NCBI GenBank assembly: GCA_023953905.1
Contig: JAMLJA010000005.1
Coordinates: forward strand, 186,001-250,000
DNA length: 64,000 nucleotides
Reading direction: 5' to 3'
DNA from: Rhizobiaceae bacterium
GTDB lineage: Bacteria > Pseudomonadota > Alphaproteobacteria > Rhizobiales > Rhizobiaceae
The position numbers and the translations under genes are program-made. Positions 8,606 to 18,938 of the stretch are shown here, one piece after another (within the stretch, counting starts at the first letter, position 1; every line of letters begins with the position of its first letter). The notes under the pieces were generated by a model. That model was not told where the DNA came from. It did no database searches and saw only the letters and a program-made list of their open reading frames with translations.

Positions 8606-10945
8606 TTACCTATGGGCCGCTTTGGCGCCTGTATCCGCATCCTGCAGCTTCTGATTGGCTTCGACGACTGCCAGCGCCGTCATGTTCACGACACCTCTGG
8701 ATGTGACCGAAGGGCCGAGAATATGCGCGGGCTTGTCCGTGCCCAGCAGGATCGGGCCGACATGCAAGGCGTCCATCATCTGCTTGACCGTGTTCAGCGT
8801 AATGTTGGCCGCATCGAGATTGGGAAACACGAGAAGGTTTGCCTCACCCTTGAGTTTCGAATGGGGGAACACACGATTACGCAGCACTTCGGACAGTGCG
8901 GCATCGGCATGCATTTCGCCGTCACATTCAAGGGCGGGGGCGGTCCTGTGGATGATCTCCACAGCCTCCCGCATCTTCTTTGCGTTCGCGGTGTCCCGGG
9001 AGCCAAAATTCGAGTGCGACAGCAACGCCGCCTTCGGCTCTATTCCGAAGCGTCGAATCTCCTCGGCGGCCAGAAGCGTCATTTCGGCGATTTCGGCGGC
9101 AGTGGGATCTAGCGAGACATAGGTGTCGGTGAAGAAGATCACACCCCGCTGGGAAATCAGCATGGACAGCGTCGACAGATCTCTTTCGGTGATGCCGGGT
9201 CTCGGCCCGATGATCAGACTGACGTTGCGCAGATGGCGCTCGAAACGGCCTTCCAGCCCGCAAATCATGGCGTCGGCATCGCCGCGCTTGACCGCTATCG
9301 CAGCGATGACAGTGGAATCGGTGCGAACCATCGTGCGCGCCGCTTCTTGGGGCACGCCGCGCCGTCCGGCGAGTTCGATCAGAAGGTCGACATAGTCACG
9401 GTAGCGGGGATCGTCTTCCGGATTTATCAGTTCGAAGTCGGTTCCGGGCCTGATCTTCAGCCCGTGGCGCCTGAGCCGGACATCGATGACAGCCGGACGA
9501 CCGACGAGAATGGGCTTTGCGATACCTTCCTCGATACACACCTGCGCGGCCCGCAATACGCGTTCGTCTTCGCCATCTGCATAGATGACGCGCTTGGCGG
9601 AAGACGACTTTGCGGACGAAAAGATCGGCTTCATCACCAGCCCGGACTTGAACACGAACCGGTTGAGACGATCGACATAGGCGGTCCAGTCGACGATTGG
9701 TCGCGTCGCCACGCCGGATTCGCATGCAGCCTTTGCAACCGCAGGCGCAATGCGCAGGATCAGGCGCGGGTCGAATGGCGACGGGATGAGAAAATCCGGA
9801 CCGAAGGTCGGCGTTTCACCCGAATAGGCCCGGGCAGCGACGTCTGATGGTTCCTCGCGCGCCAGAGCGGCAATTGCGCGAACTGCCGCCATCTTCATCT
9901 CTTCGTTAATCGCGCTCGCGCCGCAGTCCAAAGCTCCCCGGAAGATGTAAGGAAAACACAATACGTTGTTGACCTGATTGGGAAAATCCGATCGCCCTGT
10001 GCAGATCATCGCGTCCGGTCGCGCCGCACGCGCCGCATCCGGCATGATCTCCGGGTTCGGATTTGCGAGGGCCAGAATGAGCGGACTGGGCGCCATGCCC
10101 GCAAGCAGTTCCGGCTTGAGGACACCGGCGGCCGAGAGCCCGAGAAAGACGTCCGCGCCGCCGATCACATCCGCGAGCGTGCGCGCGTCGGTATCCTTCA
10201 CGTAAGGGTCCTTCCATCGGTCCATCTCTTCAACGCGCCCCTTGTGGGCAACGCCAAAGCGATCCGTGACCCAGATATTCTCAACCTTGGCTCCCAGCAG
10301 AACCAGCAGATTGAGACAGGCAAGAGCCGCCGCGCCTGCGCCGGAAGTGACAATCTTCACCTCATCGATCTTCTTGTTGGCCAGTTCCAGACCGTTGAGT
10401 ACAGCGGCTGCGACAATGATCGCAGTCCCATGCTGATCGTCATGGAAAACCGGAATCTGCATCCGCGCCTTCAGTTGCTCCTCAACTTCAAAGCACTCCG
10501 GGGCCTTGATGTCTTCCAGATTGATGCCACCGAAAGTCGGCTCCAGCGCAGCGACGGTCGACACCATCGTCTCGATGGCATGCGCGTCGATCTCGATGTC
10601 GAAGACATCGATGCCGGCGAACTTCTTGAACAGAACGGCCTTGCCTTCCATCACCGGCTTCGACGCTAGCGGACCGATATTACCCAGTCCCAGAACAGCT
10701 GATCCGTTGGAAATCACACCGACCAGATTCGCGCGCGCCGTATAGTCTGCGGCGGTCGCCGGGTCCGCGTGAATCTCAAGACACGGCGCAGCAACCCCTG
10801 GAGAATAGGCGAGAGCGAGGTCGCGCTGGTTTCCAAGTGGTTTGGTGGCCTGGATCTCCAGCTTTCCGGGCGTGGGATAGCGATGGAAAAACAATGCGGC
10901 CTCGTCGAGGTCCGAGCGTGTTATCTTTTTCGACTCGTCATTCAT
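8606..10945 (-). CDS. maeB: Malic enzyme with C-terminal phosphotransacetylase-like domain
   Basis: A 779-residue multidomain malic enzyme that oxidatively decarboxylates malate to pyruvate with NAD(P)+. Residues about 20-430 form the malic domain ([22 protein letters not shown], the nucleotide-binding [13 protein letters not shown], and [19 protein letters not shown]). Residues about 445-779 are homologous to phosphotransacetylase; in rhizobial Dme/Tme enzymes this domain lacks Pta activity and has a structural or regulatory role. Cofactor preference cannot be read here. The gene stands alone, divergent from the DJ-1/PfpI gene. Confidence 0.94.
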   Translation of the reverse strand: MNDESKKITRSDLDEAALFFHRYPTPGKLEIQATKPLGNQRDLALAYSPGVAAPCLEIHADPATAADYTARANLVGVISNGSAVLGLGNIGPLASKPVMEGKAVLFKKFAGIDVFDIEIDAHAIETMVSTVAALEPTFGGINLEDIKAPECFEVEEQLKARMQIPVFHDDQHGTAIIVAAAVLNGLELANKKIDEVKIVTSGAGAAALACLNLLVLLGAKVENIWVTDRFGVAHKGRVEEMDRWKDPYVKDTDARTLADVIGGADVFLGLSAAGVLKPELLAGMAPSPLILALANPNPEIMPDAARAARPDAMICTGRSDFPNQVNNVLCFPYIFRGALDCGASAINEEMKMAAVRAIAALAREEPSDVAARAYSGETPTFGPDFLIPSPFDPRLILRIAPAVAKAACESGVATRPIVDWTAYVDRLNRFVFKSGLVMKPIFSSAKSSSAKRVIYADGEDERVLRAAQVCIEEGIAKPILVGRPAVIDVRLRRHGLKIRPGTDFELINPEDDPRYRDYVDLLIELAGRRGVPQEAARTMVRTDSTVIAAIAVKRGDADAMICGLEGRFERHLRNVSLIIGPRPGITERDLSTLSMLISQRGVIFFTDTYVSLDPTAAEIAEMTLLAAEEIRRFGIEPKAALLSHSNFGSRDTANAKKMREAVEIIHRTAPALECDGEMHADAALSEVLRNRVFPHSKLKGEANLLVFPNLDAANITLNTVKQMMDALHVGPILLGTDKPAHILGPSVTSRGVVNMTALAVVEANQKLQDADTGAKAAHR

Positions 10946-11254
10946 TTCTTTTTTCGATCCGAAGTCCGCTAGCGTGCCACGTCCTGATGGACGCAGGCCG
11001 CCTCACTATCCTTATACCCTTCATGCGTCGCGTCGGTGACCCCGCATAGCAAAGCCTGGGCACGACGCAATTCACGCCGCCAAAGCTGGCACCATAGCGC
11101 CTCGGATGGAAACGTCACTCTTGAATTGGCGAACGGGCCTGCCGTGTCTGAATGCGCTTCAGGGATCGAGCTCCTGCGAAAGACGCTCCCGCTCTTGAAT
11201 TCCACAAAAATGCTTGATACTGAAACATCGGTCAAAATTGGAACGACGGTCAAG
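10946..11254. other. Intergenic region between maeB and the DJ-1/PfpI gene
   Basis: About 310 bases between divergent genes. It must hold the leftward maeB promoter and the rightward promoter for the DJ-1/tct genes. Open frames here, including in-frame upstream extension of the DJ-1 gene, have no family similarity. No strong sigma-70 hexamer pair or obvious operator was recognised. Confidence 0.45.
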
Positions 11255-11857
11255 ATGAAGAAAGCAGTCAACAAGGTTCTGATCCCGATTGGCGATGCGT
11301 CCGAGACCGTCGACACGCTCTATCCCTATTACCGTTTGCAAGAGGCCGGGTTTGTGCCCGTTGTCGCGGGGCCTGAGCGGCGCACCTATCAGATGGTACT
11401 CCACGAGGTGCGTCCGGGCTGGACGATCACACGCGAGTGGGAAGGCTACCAGCTTACCGCCGACCTGGCCTTTGCTGATGTGGACCCCGAAGAGTTTATC
11501 GGCGTTTTCTTCTCCGGCGGACGGGCCCCGGAATACATACGGGACGACGAAAACCTCATTCGCGCAACACAGCACTTTTTCGATGCCGGCAAGCCGATTG
11601 GGAGCGTCTGTCACGGCGTGGAAATTCCTGCACGCGCAGATCGGGTTCGCGGGAGACGCATGACAACCGTCGCCAAATGCCGTTTCGACCTCGAGGTCTG
11701 TGGCGGTGTCTATGTGAACGCACCGTGTGTGATTGACGGCAATCTGATCTCCGGTCGCACATTCCATGATCATGGTCACTTCATTGGGCCTTGGATCCGC
11801 TTGCTGGAGGAGCGCCGGGCCATGGCACAAGGCACCAAGATCAAGGCAGCCGTCTAG
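11255..11857 (+). CDS. DJ-1/PfpI family protein
   Basis: A 200-residue protein of the class I glutamine amidotransferase-like fold. The nucleophile elbow GSVCHGVEI (Cys about residue 116) and the preceding FFSGGRAPEYIRDD match DJ-1/PfpI proteins, whose activities include proteolysis, glyoxalase III and hydratase reactions. The start was set at ATG 11255 because KVLIPIGDASE is where the fold begins; ATG 11211 is an alternative. It sits 25 bases before tctC in the same direction, so it may act on the compound that transporter imports. Confidence 0.8.
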   Translation: MKKAVNKVLIPIGDASETVDTLYPYYRLQEAGFVPVVAGPERRTYQMVLHEVRPGWTITREWEGYQLTADLAFADVDPEEFIGVFFSGGRAPEYIRDDENLIRATQHFFDAGKPIGSVCHGVEIPARADRVRGRRMTTVAKCRFDLEVCGGVYVNAPCVIDGNLISGRTFHDHGHFIGPWIRLLEERRAMAQGTKIKAAV

Positions 11858-11882
11858 GACAATTCAACAACGGGAGGAATTG

Positions 11883-12878
11883 ATGAAGAGCAAGTTCATT
11901 CTGGCAGTGGCGCTCGCCCTGGCGACGTCCGCCACGGCGGCATTCGCCGACTGGAAACCTGAGAAACCCATCACCATCATCGTACCATATCCACCCGGGG
12001 GTGTTACGGACCTGGCGGTGCGCGCGGTCGCTGCGGATCTGGAACCGGCGCTGGAACAGAAGCTTGTGGTGGTCAATCAGCCGGGCGCTAACGGGTCAGT
12101 GGGCACGCAGGCCGTCATGGACGCGCCAAAGGATGGTTACACTTGGCTTTCGGGCGGAGTGCGCGACATTGGCACCTACAAGGTGATGGGCATGTTGGAC
12201 ACCACCTTCGCCGATTGGAATCCGTTCATCATCGCTTCGATGTCGTCCTTGCTCTCGGTAAACCCTGACGTCGGCATCACAACCGTTGAAGAGTTTATCG
12301 AACGCGTGAAGGCGGAGGGTGACAAGTTTCTGATCGCCACGGCCGGACCAAATTCATCCGGCGGGCAGGGACTTGCAGCCATTGCCGTTGCTGCAGGGAT
12401 CAAGCCCAACCAGATCGTCTATGACGGTGGAAATCCGGCCATTCTGGCAACCGTCTCCGGCGAAGCCCAGGCAACGACACAGCTTGCTCTGGAACAGGCA
12501 GAAATGATCCGTGCGGGCCGCCTCAAGCCTCTCGCAGCGATCGGCACCACCGAGATCAAGCTTGGCGATCTGGCCATCCAGCCGATTACAGCTCAATTGC
12601 CGAACCTGCCGCCTGCAGAAAACTTTGTCGGCATCTATCTGCCGGCCGGCGTTCCCCAGGAGGTCATCGACAAGCTGGAATCGGTATGGACAAAAACACT
12701 CTCGGATTCGCAGGGCCTCAACCAACTGTGCACGTCCAGGGGATGCGGCGTGAAGCCAGTGTCCGGAGCCGAGGCAAAAGCTGCCGCAAATCCCGCAATC
12801 GCGGCGGCTGCGTGGGGTCTCTACGATCGTGGAGACGCCAAGATGTCGCCTGACGATCTGGGCATCAAGCGTCCCTGA
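11883..12878 (+). CDS. tctC: Tripartite tricarboxylate transporter substrate-binding protein (TctC/Bug family)
   Basis: A 331-residue periplasmic binding protein with a Sec signal peptide (MKSKFILAVALALATSATAAFA). The sequence KPITIIVPYPPGGVTDLAVR is the diagnostic start of mature Bug/TctC proteins, which bind carboxylates in the periplasm and deliver them to the TctAB permease. The ATG has a strong ribosome binding site (GGGAGG). tctB and tctA follow immediately, giving a complete TTT system. The ligand is unknown, since Bug proteins range from citrate to aromatic acids. Confidence 0.92.
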   Translation: MKSKFILAVALALATSATAAFADWKPEKPITIIVPYPPGGVTDLAVRAVAADLEPALEQKLVVVNQPGANGSVGTQAVMDAPKDGYTWLSGGVRDIGTYKVMGMLDTTFADWNPFIIASMSSLLSVNPDVGITTVEEFIERVKAEGDKFLIATAGPNSSGGQGLAAIAVAAGIKPNQIVYDGGNPAILATVSGEAQATTQLALEQAEMIRAGRLKPLAAIGTTEIKLGDLAIQPITAQLPNLPPAENFVGIYLPAGVPQEVIDKLESVWTKTLSDSQGLNQLCTSRGCGVKPVSGAEAKAAANPAIAAAAWGLYDRGDAKMSPDDLGIKRP

Positions 12879-12892
12879 ATCAAGGTGTCGAT

Positions 12893-13381
12893 GTGACCGA
12901 ACTAAGCGGCCGGCGGCTGCGTGCCGCCGATCTTGCCACGGGCCTCGTACTCGCGGCCATTGGGGGAGGGATGCTTGTGGCATCCCTCGCCATGCCCACC
13001 TATGCCGAGCGAGGATCGGCTCTGACGGCTCCCGGAATCTTTCCGGGTTTCATTGCCGGGATCATGCTCGTCCTCGGCATCAGGCTGGCGATACGAACCG
13101 TAAGGCGCACAAGCTGGCCGGAGGCTGGCGACGCTCTGAACTGGCGCCCCGTCTTGACGGGCCTCGGCTTGATGGTCGCCGCCATCGCTCTGCTCGGGCA
13201 GCTGGATTTCAGACTTGTCACGGGGGGCTTCTCCGTCGCATTCGCCGCCTACTTCGTTGAATGGCGAGGCACCCGCAGCGAGATTGGCCGGCGCGCTTTT
13301 GCCACCGCAATTCTGCTTGTTATCGTAACAGTCCTGTTGCCGGGCGCCTTCGAACACATCTTTCTGGTCCGACTTCCATGA
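12893..13381 (+). CDS. tctB: Tripartite tricarboxylate transporter small membrane subunit TctB
   Basis: A 162-residue membrane protein with four hydrophobic segments (about 15-35, 47-65, 83-98 and 128-150), the usual TctB topology. The pattern RGSALTAPGIFPGFIAGIM is characteristic of the family (..G.GFFP...). It is the small permease partner of TctA. The start is GTG 12893, fourteen bases after tctC, with AAGG upstream. Its stop overlaps the tctA start as ATGA, which indicates translational coupling. Confidence 0.87.
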   Translation: MTELSGRRLRAADLATGLVLAAIGGGMLVASLAMPTYAERGSALTAPGIFPGFIAGIMLVLGIRLAIRTVRRTSWPEAGDALNWRPVLTGLGLMVAAIALLGQLDFRLVTGGFSVAFAAYFVEWRGTRSEIGRRAFATAILLVIVTVLLPGAFEHIFLVRLP

Positions 13382-14871
13382 TTGAGAGCTTTCTTGCCCT
13401 CGCCACTGCGACGACGCTCTACAACGTGCTGTGGTCCACGCTGGCCGGGATTGTGATCGGCGCGTTGCCGGGCCTGACGGCAACGATGGGTCTCGCGTTG
13501 ATGACGTCCCTGACCTACACAATGGACGGTCGCCAGGCGATACTCGTGCTGATCTGCCTCTATGTCGGTTCGATCTATGGCGGCAGCCGAAGCGCCATTC
13601 TGCTCAACATTCCAGGCACGCCGGCAAATGCGGCGACGGCGCTCGAAGGCCATCCCATGGCAAGGCGAGGCGAGGGGCAGCGCGCGCTCGGACTGGCCAC
13701 GGTCGCCTCGCTGGTCGGCGGGTTGATTGGGGGGATCGCATTGGCGCTGATCGCGCCGCTTCTTGCAGAACTTGCGCTGGGTTTCGGATCAATAGAATAT
13801 TTTCTGCTCGGAATGGTTGGAATCATCGTCGCGGGAAAGATGACCTCCGCCGATGATCCGCTCAAAGGCTGGATCGCCGGCTTCGTGGGTCTGGCGATCG
13901 CGACGGTCGGCCAGGAAGCCATGCACGCCTATCCCCGCTTCGCATTTGGCAGTCTCGATCTCGCGGGAGGCATTTCGCTTATCCCCGCCATGGTCGGAGC
14001 TTTCGGTATCTCAGAGCTTCTGTTTTCGCTCGGGGCGGGCAAAGCGCAAATGATCGAGGCCAGTACGGACGTATCCGGGCTAGGCTCGAATATTCGGGAC
14101 ATGATCCGGCGAAAGGTCACCGTCATCAGATCGAGCCTGATCGGCATCGTCATCGGCGTTATTCCAGGCGTCGGCGAGGATATCGCATCGTGGATATCCT
14201 ATGGGGCTGCGAGGCGCGCTTCGCGGACCCCGGATGAATTCACAAAGGGCTCGGATGACGGCCTGATCGCCGCCGAAACGGCAAACAGCGCCGCGCTGCC
14301 AGCCGCGATTATTCCTGCACTGACACTGGCGGTACCAGGTTCGGCTCCGGCCGCGGTGCTTCTGGCTGCGATGTTCATACACAATGTCCGGCCAGGCCCG
14401 ATGATCATGATCGAGAACCCGGATTTCGTCGCAGCCGTTTGCTGGATGGTCATCTTCGGGACCATCGCAATGGCGGTTATGGGGCTTTTGCTCACGCGGC
14501 CGCTGCTCTACGTGCTGCGCATTCCTCGAGAGTACCTGACGCCCGTGGTGTTCTGCCTTTGCCTCATCGGCCCCTACGCGCTATCCCAACGCCTGTTTGA
14601 CGTTTATGTCGTTCTGGCGTTCGGCCTGCTCGGGTTTGCCATGAGATTGATGCGCTATCCAATGGCGCCCTTGATCCTCGGGATCATTCTCGGCGGCATG
14701 GTGGACCAGAATCTGAGGCGCATGTTGCAACTGATTGACCGGGATCCAACGCAGATCTTCACGCGGCCGATTGCCCTTGTGCTCATTGCCATTTGCCTTG
14801 CAGCGATATTCATGGGCACCAGCAGACGCTCAGAGGCTCGCATCCCGGGCGTTTCGCGAGAGGCAGACTAG
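13378..14871 (+). CDS. tctA: Tripartite tricarboxylate transporter large permease TctA
   Basis: A 497-residue, highly hydrophobic permease with about eleven or twelve helices. GALPGLTATMGLALMTSLTY and the repeated GVIPGVGEDIASWISYGAA are the inverted-repeat family signatures of TctA. GSIYGGSRSAILLNIPGTPA is the second diagnostic segment. The start ATG 13378 overlaps the tctB stop by four bases. With TctB it drives sodium- or proton-coupled uptake of the TctC-bound ligand. An IclR regulator gene lies nine bases downstream. Confidence 0.94.
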   Translation: MIESFLALATATTLYNVLWSTLAGIVIGALPGLTATMGLALMTSLTYTMDGRQAILVLICLYVGSIYGGSRSAILLNIPGTPANAATALEGHPMARRGEGQRALGLATVASLVGGLIGGIALALIAPLLAELALGFGSIEYFLLGMVGIIVAGKMTSADDPLKGWIAGFVGLAIATVGQEAMHAYPRFAFGSLDLAGGISLIPAMVGAFGISELLFSLGAGKAQMIEASTDVSGLGSNIRDMIRRKVTVIRSSLIGIVIGVIPGVGEDIASWISYGAARRASRTPDEFTKGSDDGLIAAETANSAALPAAIIPALTLAVPGSAPAAVLLAAMFIHNVRPGPMIMIENPDFVAAVCWMVIFGTIAMAVMGLLLTRPLLYVLRIPREYLTPVVFCLCLIGPYALSQRLFDVYVVLAFGLLGFAMRLMRYPMAPLILGIILGGMVDQNLRRMLQLIDRDPTQIFTRPIALVLIAICLAAIFMGTSRRSEARIPGVSREAD

Positions 14872-14880
14872 AGAGAAACC

Positions 14881-15690
14881 ATGTCGGTACAGTTGCACCG
14901 CGCAATCGATATTCTTGAACTGATCGAGTCGGCGCAGGAACCTGTCGGTCTGGCCGAAATCGCACGCCACCTCGACCTGCCGAAATCGGCCGCTCACCGA
15001 CTTCTCCAGGTCTGGGTAGAGCGCGGATATATCGAGCAGGAACAAGTGGTTCAGCGATATAGCGCAACCTTGAAGCTAGCGGTTTTGGGCTTTACACATC
15101 TCAACGCCACCGGCATTCGTGATGTCTGTCATCCAGAGATGCGTCTTCTGGCCAAGGAGACTGGGGAGCTTGCGCGTCTTGCGGTAATGGTCGGGAATGA
15201 CAAGCTGGCATGGGTTGCGGAGGCGCAGGGTGCGCGTGACGGATTGCGCTATGATGGCAATCTGGGAAGGCAGGCCGTGCTCCACGCCACCGCGGCCGGG
15301 AAAGCCTGGCTTGCGACAATGAGTGACGAGGATGCTGCGCGTCTGGTGCTGGCTCAAGGGTTTCCGGATCCAGGCAAAACCGGTCCGAATGCCGTCCGAA
15401 CCATGCAGGCCTTGCAGAACGAATTGCAGCAAACCCGGCAGCGTGGCTACGCGACCGCCCTTGAGGAAGCCTCTGTCGGCATAAATGCCGTCGCCGCAGC
15501 CATCTTCGAAGGCAGCGGATCTGGTGTCGCTGTTGGCTCGATCATCGTTGTCGGGCCGAGCGTTCGTATGCCTCCCATACGCATTGAAGAGATCGCTCCC
15601 CGAGTGATGGCAGCGGCGCGGCGTCTGTCCGACCTGTGGCCTATTCGACGTCATCTGGACAGCGACTTGCCTGAACAGGGTGCTGCATGA
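14881..15690 (+). CDS. IclR family transcriptional regulator
   Basis: A 269-residue regulator with an N-terminal winged helix-turn-helix (about 5-65; PVGLAEIARHLDLPKSAAHR is the recognition region) and a C-terminal GAF-like effector domain (about 80-260) ending with the family pattern around GSGVAVGSIIVVGPSVRM. IclR proteins usually control carboxylate or aromatic catabolism and bind a pathway intermediate. Being last but one in the DJ-1/tct operon, it probably regulates that operon. ATG has GAGAG upstream. The next gene overlaps its end by eleven bases. Confidence 0.9.
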   Translation: MSVQLHRAIDILELIESAQEPVGLAEIARHLDLPKSAAHRLLQVWVERGYIEQEQVVQRYSATLKLAVLGFTHLNATGIRDVCHPEMRLLAKETGELARLAVMVGNDKLAWVAEAQGARDGLRYDGNLGRQAVLHATAAGKAWLATMSDEDAARLVLAQGFPDPGKTGPNAVRTMQALQNELQQTRQRGYATALEEASVGINAVAAAIFEGSGSGVAVGSIIVVGPSVRMPPIRIEEIAPRVMAAARRLSDLWPIRRHLDSDLPEQGAA

Positions 15691-16399
15691 GCGGACTACC
15701 CCTAGAATTGTTCGCTCGGCTATGATTCCCGGACAGGGCGTCCTTGCGATCTGGAACGGGATCGAAGCAGGACACGAAGAAGAATTTCTCCAATGGCACG
15801 TCGCCGAGCACATTCCCGAGCGCATGGCTGTGCCCGGATTTCTCAGGGCGCGCAGATACAGGGCGGTGCGAGGCTTTCCCGACTACTTCAACTTCTACGA
15901 GGTGTTGCGTCCGAATGTCCTGGAGTCACACGCCTATGTGTCTCGGTTGAACGATCCGTCCGAATGGACGCAGCGCGTCGTCCCCCATTTCACCGCCATG
16001 TCGCGCACACTGTGCGAAGTCGTCGCGAGTGGCGGGCGCGGGGTGGGCGGTTTCATCTTCACAATGCGCTTCACTTGCGCCTCAGACACACTCAAACCCA
16101 TGGTGCCGATGCTTTTAGCTTCGCCGGCCATAGCGGCTGTACATCTCCTTGAGCGTACCCGGCTATCTGTTCAGCGGACCGCGGAGGCGGCGATGAGAAC
16201 CGGCAAGGACGCGACATCGCCATCGATCCTTCTGGTGGAGGGCCCGGCACCTGAGGCGCTTGACGCTGCCGTCAACGAGATTGCATCCGATGTTGCGCTA
16301 CTCGCAAATGGTGCCTCCCCACCCACGGATCGCGGGCTTTATCAGCTCGAGTTTCTATTGGATCACGGTCCGGCTGACGTCAGCGGAGCCCATCACTGA
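15680..16399 (+). CDS. Conserved protein, probable dimeric alpha/beta barrel fold
   Basis: A 239-residue soluble protein that I do not recognise as a named enzyme. The segment EEEFLQWHVAEHIPERMAVP followed by RARRYRA and YFNFYEVL resembles EthD/DUF4286-like ferredoxin barrels that pair as dimers. It overlaps the iclR stop if the GTG at 15680 is used; ATG 15722 is an alternative start. Context makes a role in metabolising the Tct substrate plausible, but nothing in the sequence fixes a reaction. Confidence 0.6.
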   Translation: MLHERTTPRIVRSAMIPGQGVLAIWNGIEAGHEEEFLQWHVAEHIPERMAVPGFLRARRYRAVRGFPDYFNFYEVLRPNVLESHAYVSRLNDPSEWTQRVVPHFTAMSRTLCEVVASGGRGVGGFIFTMRFTCASDTLKPMVPMLLASPAIAAVHLLERTRLSVQRTAEAAMRTGKDATSPSILLVEGPAPEALDAAVNEIASDVALLANGASPPTDRGLYQLEFLLDHGPADVSGAHH

Positions 16400-16461
16400 A
16401 GTTTAATCTATAGGTAAGAATTTTACTGTGTGTTCTAAGGTTTAGGGCTTAGACTTCGCGC

Positions 16462-17019
16462 ATGGGAAAACTGACCTTCTGCATCAACGTTACCCTGGAC
16501 GGCTGTATCGACCACCGCGAGGGTATAGCCGACGAAGAAACCCACGCCTTCTTCACCCACCTTATGGACGAGGCTGGGGCGATGCTATGGGGACGCGTCA
16601 CCTACGAGATGATGGAGAGCTACTGGCCGGAAGTTGCCCGCGGCCACGTGGAGGCGCCGCCGGCGATACGCGAATGGGCGGTCAAGCTGGAGGCGAAGCC
16701 GAAATACGTCGTGTCTTCGCAGCGAAAGTCTTTTCCATGGACCAACAGTCATCACATTGCTGGCGACCTCAGCACAGAAATCCAAAAGCTCAAGGACGCT
16801 ACACCGGCTGGCGTGCTCCTCGGCAGCGGCAAGCTGGCGGCCGAGCTCGACCGGCTCGATCTGATTGACGAGTACAAGTTCCTCGTCCATCCGATGATTG
16901 CGGGTCATGGGCCGACCCTCTATCAAAGTGGACTGCCTCAGACGCGACGACTGGACCTAGTTTCGGCCACGCCCCTTCGCAACGGCGCGGTTGTCATGCA
17001 TTACCGCCGCCCGCGCTGA
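16462..17019 (+). CDS. Dihydrofolate reductase / RibD C-terminal domain family protein
   Basis: A 185-residue NADPH-binding fold protein of the RibD_C/DHFR-like family. It starts with GKLTFCINVTLDGCID (the usual strand A and SLDG-type motif), has MLWGRVTYEMMESYW and the GSGKLAAELDRLDLIDEYKF segment, and ends with a strand. Members are usually annotated as putative reductases and rarely replace DHFR. The 60-base AT-rich leader (16400-16461) suggests its own promoter, separate from the tct operon. Confidence 0.83.
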   Translation: MGKLTFCINVTLDGCIDHREGIADEETHAFFTHLMDEAGAMLWGRVTYEMMESYWPEVARGHVEAPPAIREWAVKLEAKPKYVVSSQRKSFPWTNSHHIAGDLSTEIQKLKDATPAGVLLGSGKLAAELDRLDLIDEYKFLVHPMIAGHGPTLYQSGLPQTRRLDLVSATPLRNGAVVMHYRRPR

Positions 17020-17050
17020 ATATGGCCGCCGGTCAAAGCGAGGCGATGGA

Positions 17051-18073
17051 TCACTTGGCGTCCGGCTCGACTTGACCCACTGACCTCGACTTTTCCTCAA
17101 GCTTTTTCGGGGTTGCAAACCGTCGAGGGGAAGGCAGTCGCAGCACGTTTCCGAGAAGGCCCTGCGGCGCGAACACAACCGTAGCAACAAAGACGATCCC
17201 GAGCGCCAGAAGCCAATACTGATCAAGCGCGGATGAAAGCACGCTTTCGGAAGAGCGAACGATCAACGCACCCAAGAAGGCGGCCATCAACACGCCGCGA
17301 CCGCCGACCGCGACCCAGATCAGCGCCTCCGTAGACAGTCCGAAGCCGATAAGAGTCGGTGAAACGAAGCCGAACTGGAGGGCAAACAATGCACCGGCTA
17401 ATCCTGCCAGCGCCCCCGAGAGGGCGAAGACAAAGATTTTGTAAAGGCGCACGTCGTACCCAAAATGCGCGGTTCGGGATTCATTGTTCCGGATCGCGGC
17501 CAGCACCGTCCCTAGCGGCGAGCGCAGAACCGCCAGTGCGATCAGGTAAGAGAGAAGCGCGGCACCCAGTACCACGTAGCTGGTCGCGAAGCCTGACAGG
17601 ATGTCACCATCGAGTCCGGTCATTGGCGGGATGCCGAAGAGGCCATTGAAGCCACCAACAAAATCCCAGCGCCGCGCCGCGATCTCCGCAACAAACGCCG
17701 CACAGAGCGTGACAATCCCGAGTTGAGCCCCTGCCAGCGCGCGCCCCTGGAACAAGATCCAGCCAAGCACCGCGGCCGCCAAGGTTGGGATGATGAGAGC
17801 AAGCAGCAGCCCTACCCAGGCGCTGTCACCAAGCAATGGCAGCTTTCCAAGCGTCACCAAAGCCATCGAACAGGCACCCAGGCCAAAGAAAATCGCCTGA
17901 CCAAAGGATAGAATGCCCGCGCCGCCCCAGATAAGCGCGAGGCTGAGTGCAAATATGCCATAGGTGACATACTGCGCAAACAAGGCTGCGTTCCAGTCGC
18001 TCAGCACGAGCGGCAGGATGAAAAGTGCGACCCATGCGAGAACGGTCAGCAGACGTCCATGTGCAAACCACAT
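17051..18073 (-). CDS. livM: Branched-chain amino acid/amide-type ABC transporter permease (LivM family)
   Basis: A 340-residue inner-membrane permease with about ten helices. LIWGGAGILSFGQAIFFGLGA is the LivM/UrtC family hallmark, and DVRLYKIFVFALSGALAGLAGALFALQ is the conserved cytoplasmic coupling region. It is last in a five-gene minus-strand operon (binding protein, G, F, H, M); its ATG lies one base after the livH stop. The binding protein is closer to the urea/amide group, so the set may import an amide instead of leucine. The C-terminal 30 residues are hydrophilic. Confidence 0.9.
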   Translation of the reverse strand: MWFAHGRLLTVLAWVALFILPLVLSDWNAALFAQYVTYGIFALSLALIWGGAGILSFGQAIFFGLGACSMALVTLGKLPLLGDSAWVGLLLALIIPTLAAAVLGWILFQGRALAGAQLGIVTLCAAFVAEIAARRWDFVGGFNGLFGIPPMTGLDGDILSGFATSYVVLGAALLSYLIALAVLRSPLGTVLAAIRNNESRTAHFGYDVRLYKIFVFALSGALAGLAGALFALQFGFVSPTLIGFGLSTEALIWVAVGGRGVLMAAFLGALIVRSSESVLSSALDQYWLLALGIVFVATVVFAPQGLLGNVLRLPSPRRFATPKKLEEKSRSVGQVEPDAK

Positions 18074-18074
18074 G

Positions 18075-18929
18075 TCAGCGCTTCCCGCCGGTCAGGCCAT
18101 TGGGGAAGAAACGGATCACCATCATCGCCAACAGAAATACCAGAATCTGGGTGTCTGCCTGGGAAAGGTAGGCCGACAGCCCAGTACTTGTTCCACCGAT
18201 CAACGCTGAGCCCAACAGCGCGCCGACCAGCGAATTGACGCCGCCGACCAGGACAGCGAGGAACGAAGGAACCAAGAATCCAACACCCATTTGGGGATCG
18301 ACACTCATGATCGGGGCCATTACGGCGCCCGCGAAACCCGCCAAAGCCGCTCCGAAAGCGAAGGTCGCCCAGTCCAGTCGACGTGTGTTGATGCCCAGCG
18401 AGGCCGACATTGCGCGATTGGCGATCACGCCGCGCGCGGTGAGGCCTATCGGCGTGCGAAAGAACACAAGATAGGTCCCTGCGGCGAGGAGAAGCCCCAT
18501 CGCCATGATGAACAGCCTGTAGAGGGGATATTCGATGCCGGCGAGGTCGATCGTCCCGGGCAGGGGGTTAGGAACGCTCTGCAATCCGGGGCCGAACATG
18601 ATGGTGATGGCCTGTTTGAGCGCTATCGAGATACCCCAGGTCGCCAGAATGGTGTCAATGAAGCGGTGGTAGATGTGCCGTATGACCAGCCACTCCAACG
18701 CGAAACCGATGAAAGCAAGCACAAGCGGCGCCAGCACAAGAGCGAGCCAGAATGAGCCGCCGGCGCCGGTGACCACCACCACGACATAGGCGCCCAAAAG
18801 GAAGAACTCGCCATGCGCCATGTTGATGACGTTCATCATGCCGAAGATCACGACGAGCCCGAGCGTCACCAGGAGCAGGGTCAGCGTGAAGCTCAGCGTA
18901 TCGAGAAAAAGGGCGATCACATCAGCCAT
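18075..18929 (-). CDS. livH: Branched-chain amino acid/amide-type ABC transporter permease (LivH family)
   Basis: A 284-residue permease with about eight helices. The N-terminal pattern LGLVVIFGMMNVINMAHGEFFLLGAYV is the LivH/UrtB signature, and LGINTRRLDWATFAFGAALAGFAG is the second conserved loop that contacts the ATPases. It forms the heterodimeric channel with LivM. It starts nine bases after livF and ends one base before livM, so the genes are surely cotranscribed. Confidence 0.91.
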   Translation of the reverse strand: MADVIALFLDTLSFTLTLLLVTLGLVVIFGMMNVINMAHGEFFLLGAYVVVVVTGAGGSFWLALVLAPLVLAFIGFALEWLVIRHIYHRFIDTILATWGISIALKQAITIMFGPGLQSVPNPLPGTIDLAGIEYPLYRLFIMAMGLLLAAGTYLVFFRTPIGLTARGVIANRAMSASLGINTRRLDWATFAFGAALAGFAGAVMAPIMSVDPQMGVGFLVPSFLAVLVGGVNSLVGALLGSALIGGTSTGLSAYLSQADTQILVFLLAMMVIRFFPNGLTGGKR

Positions 18930-18938
18930 GCTGCAACC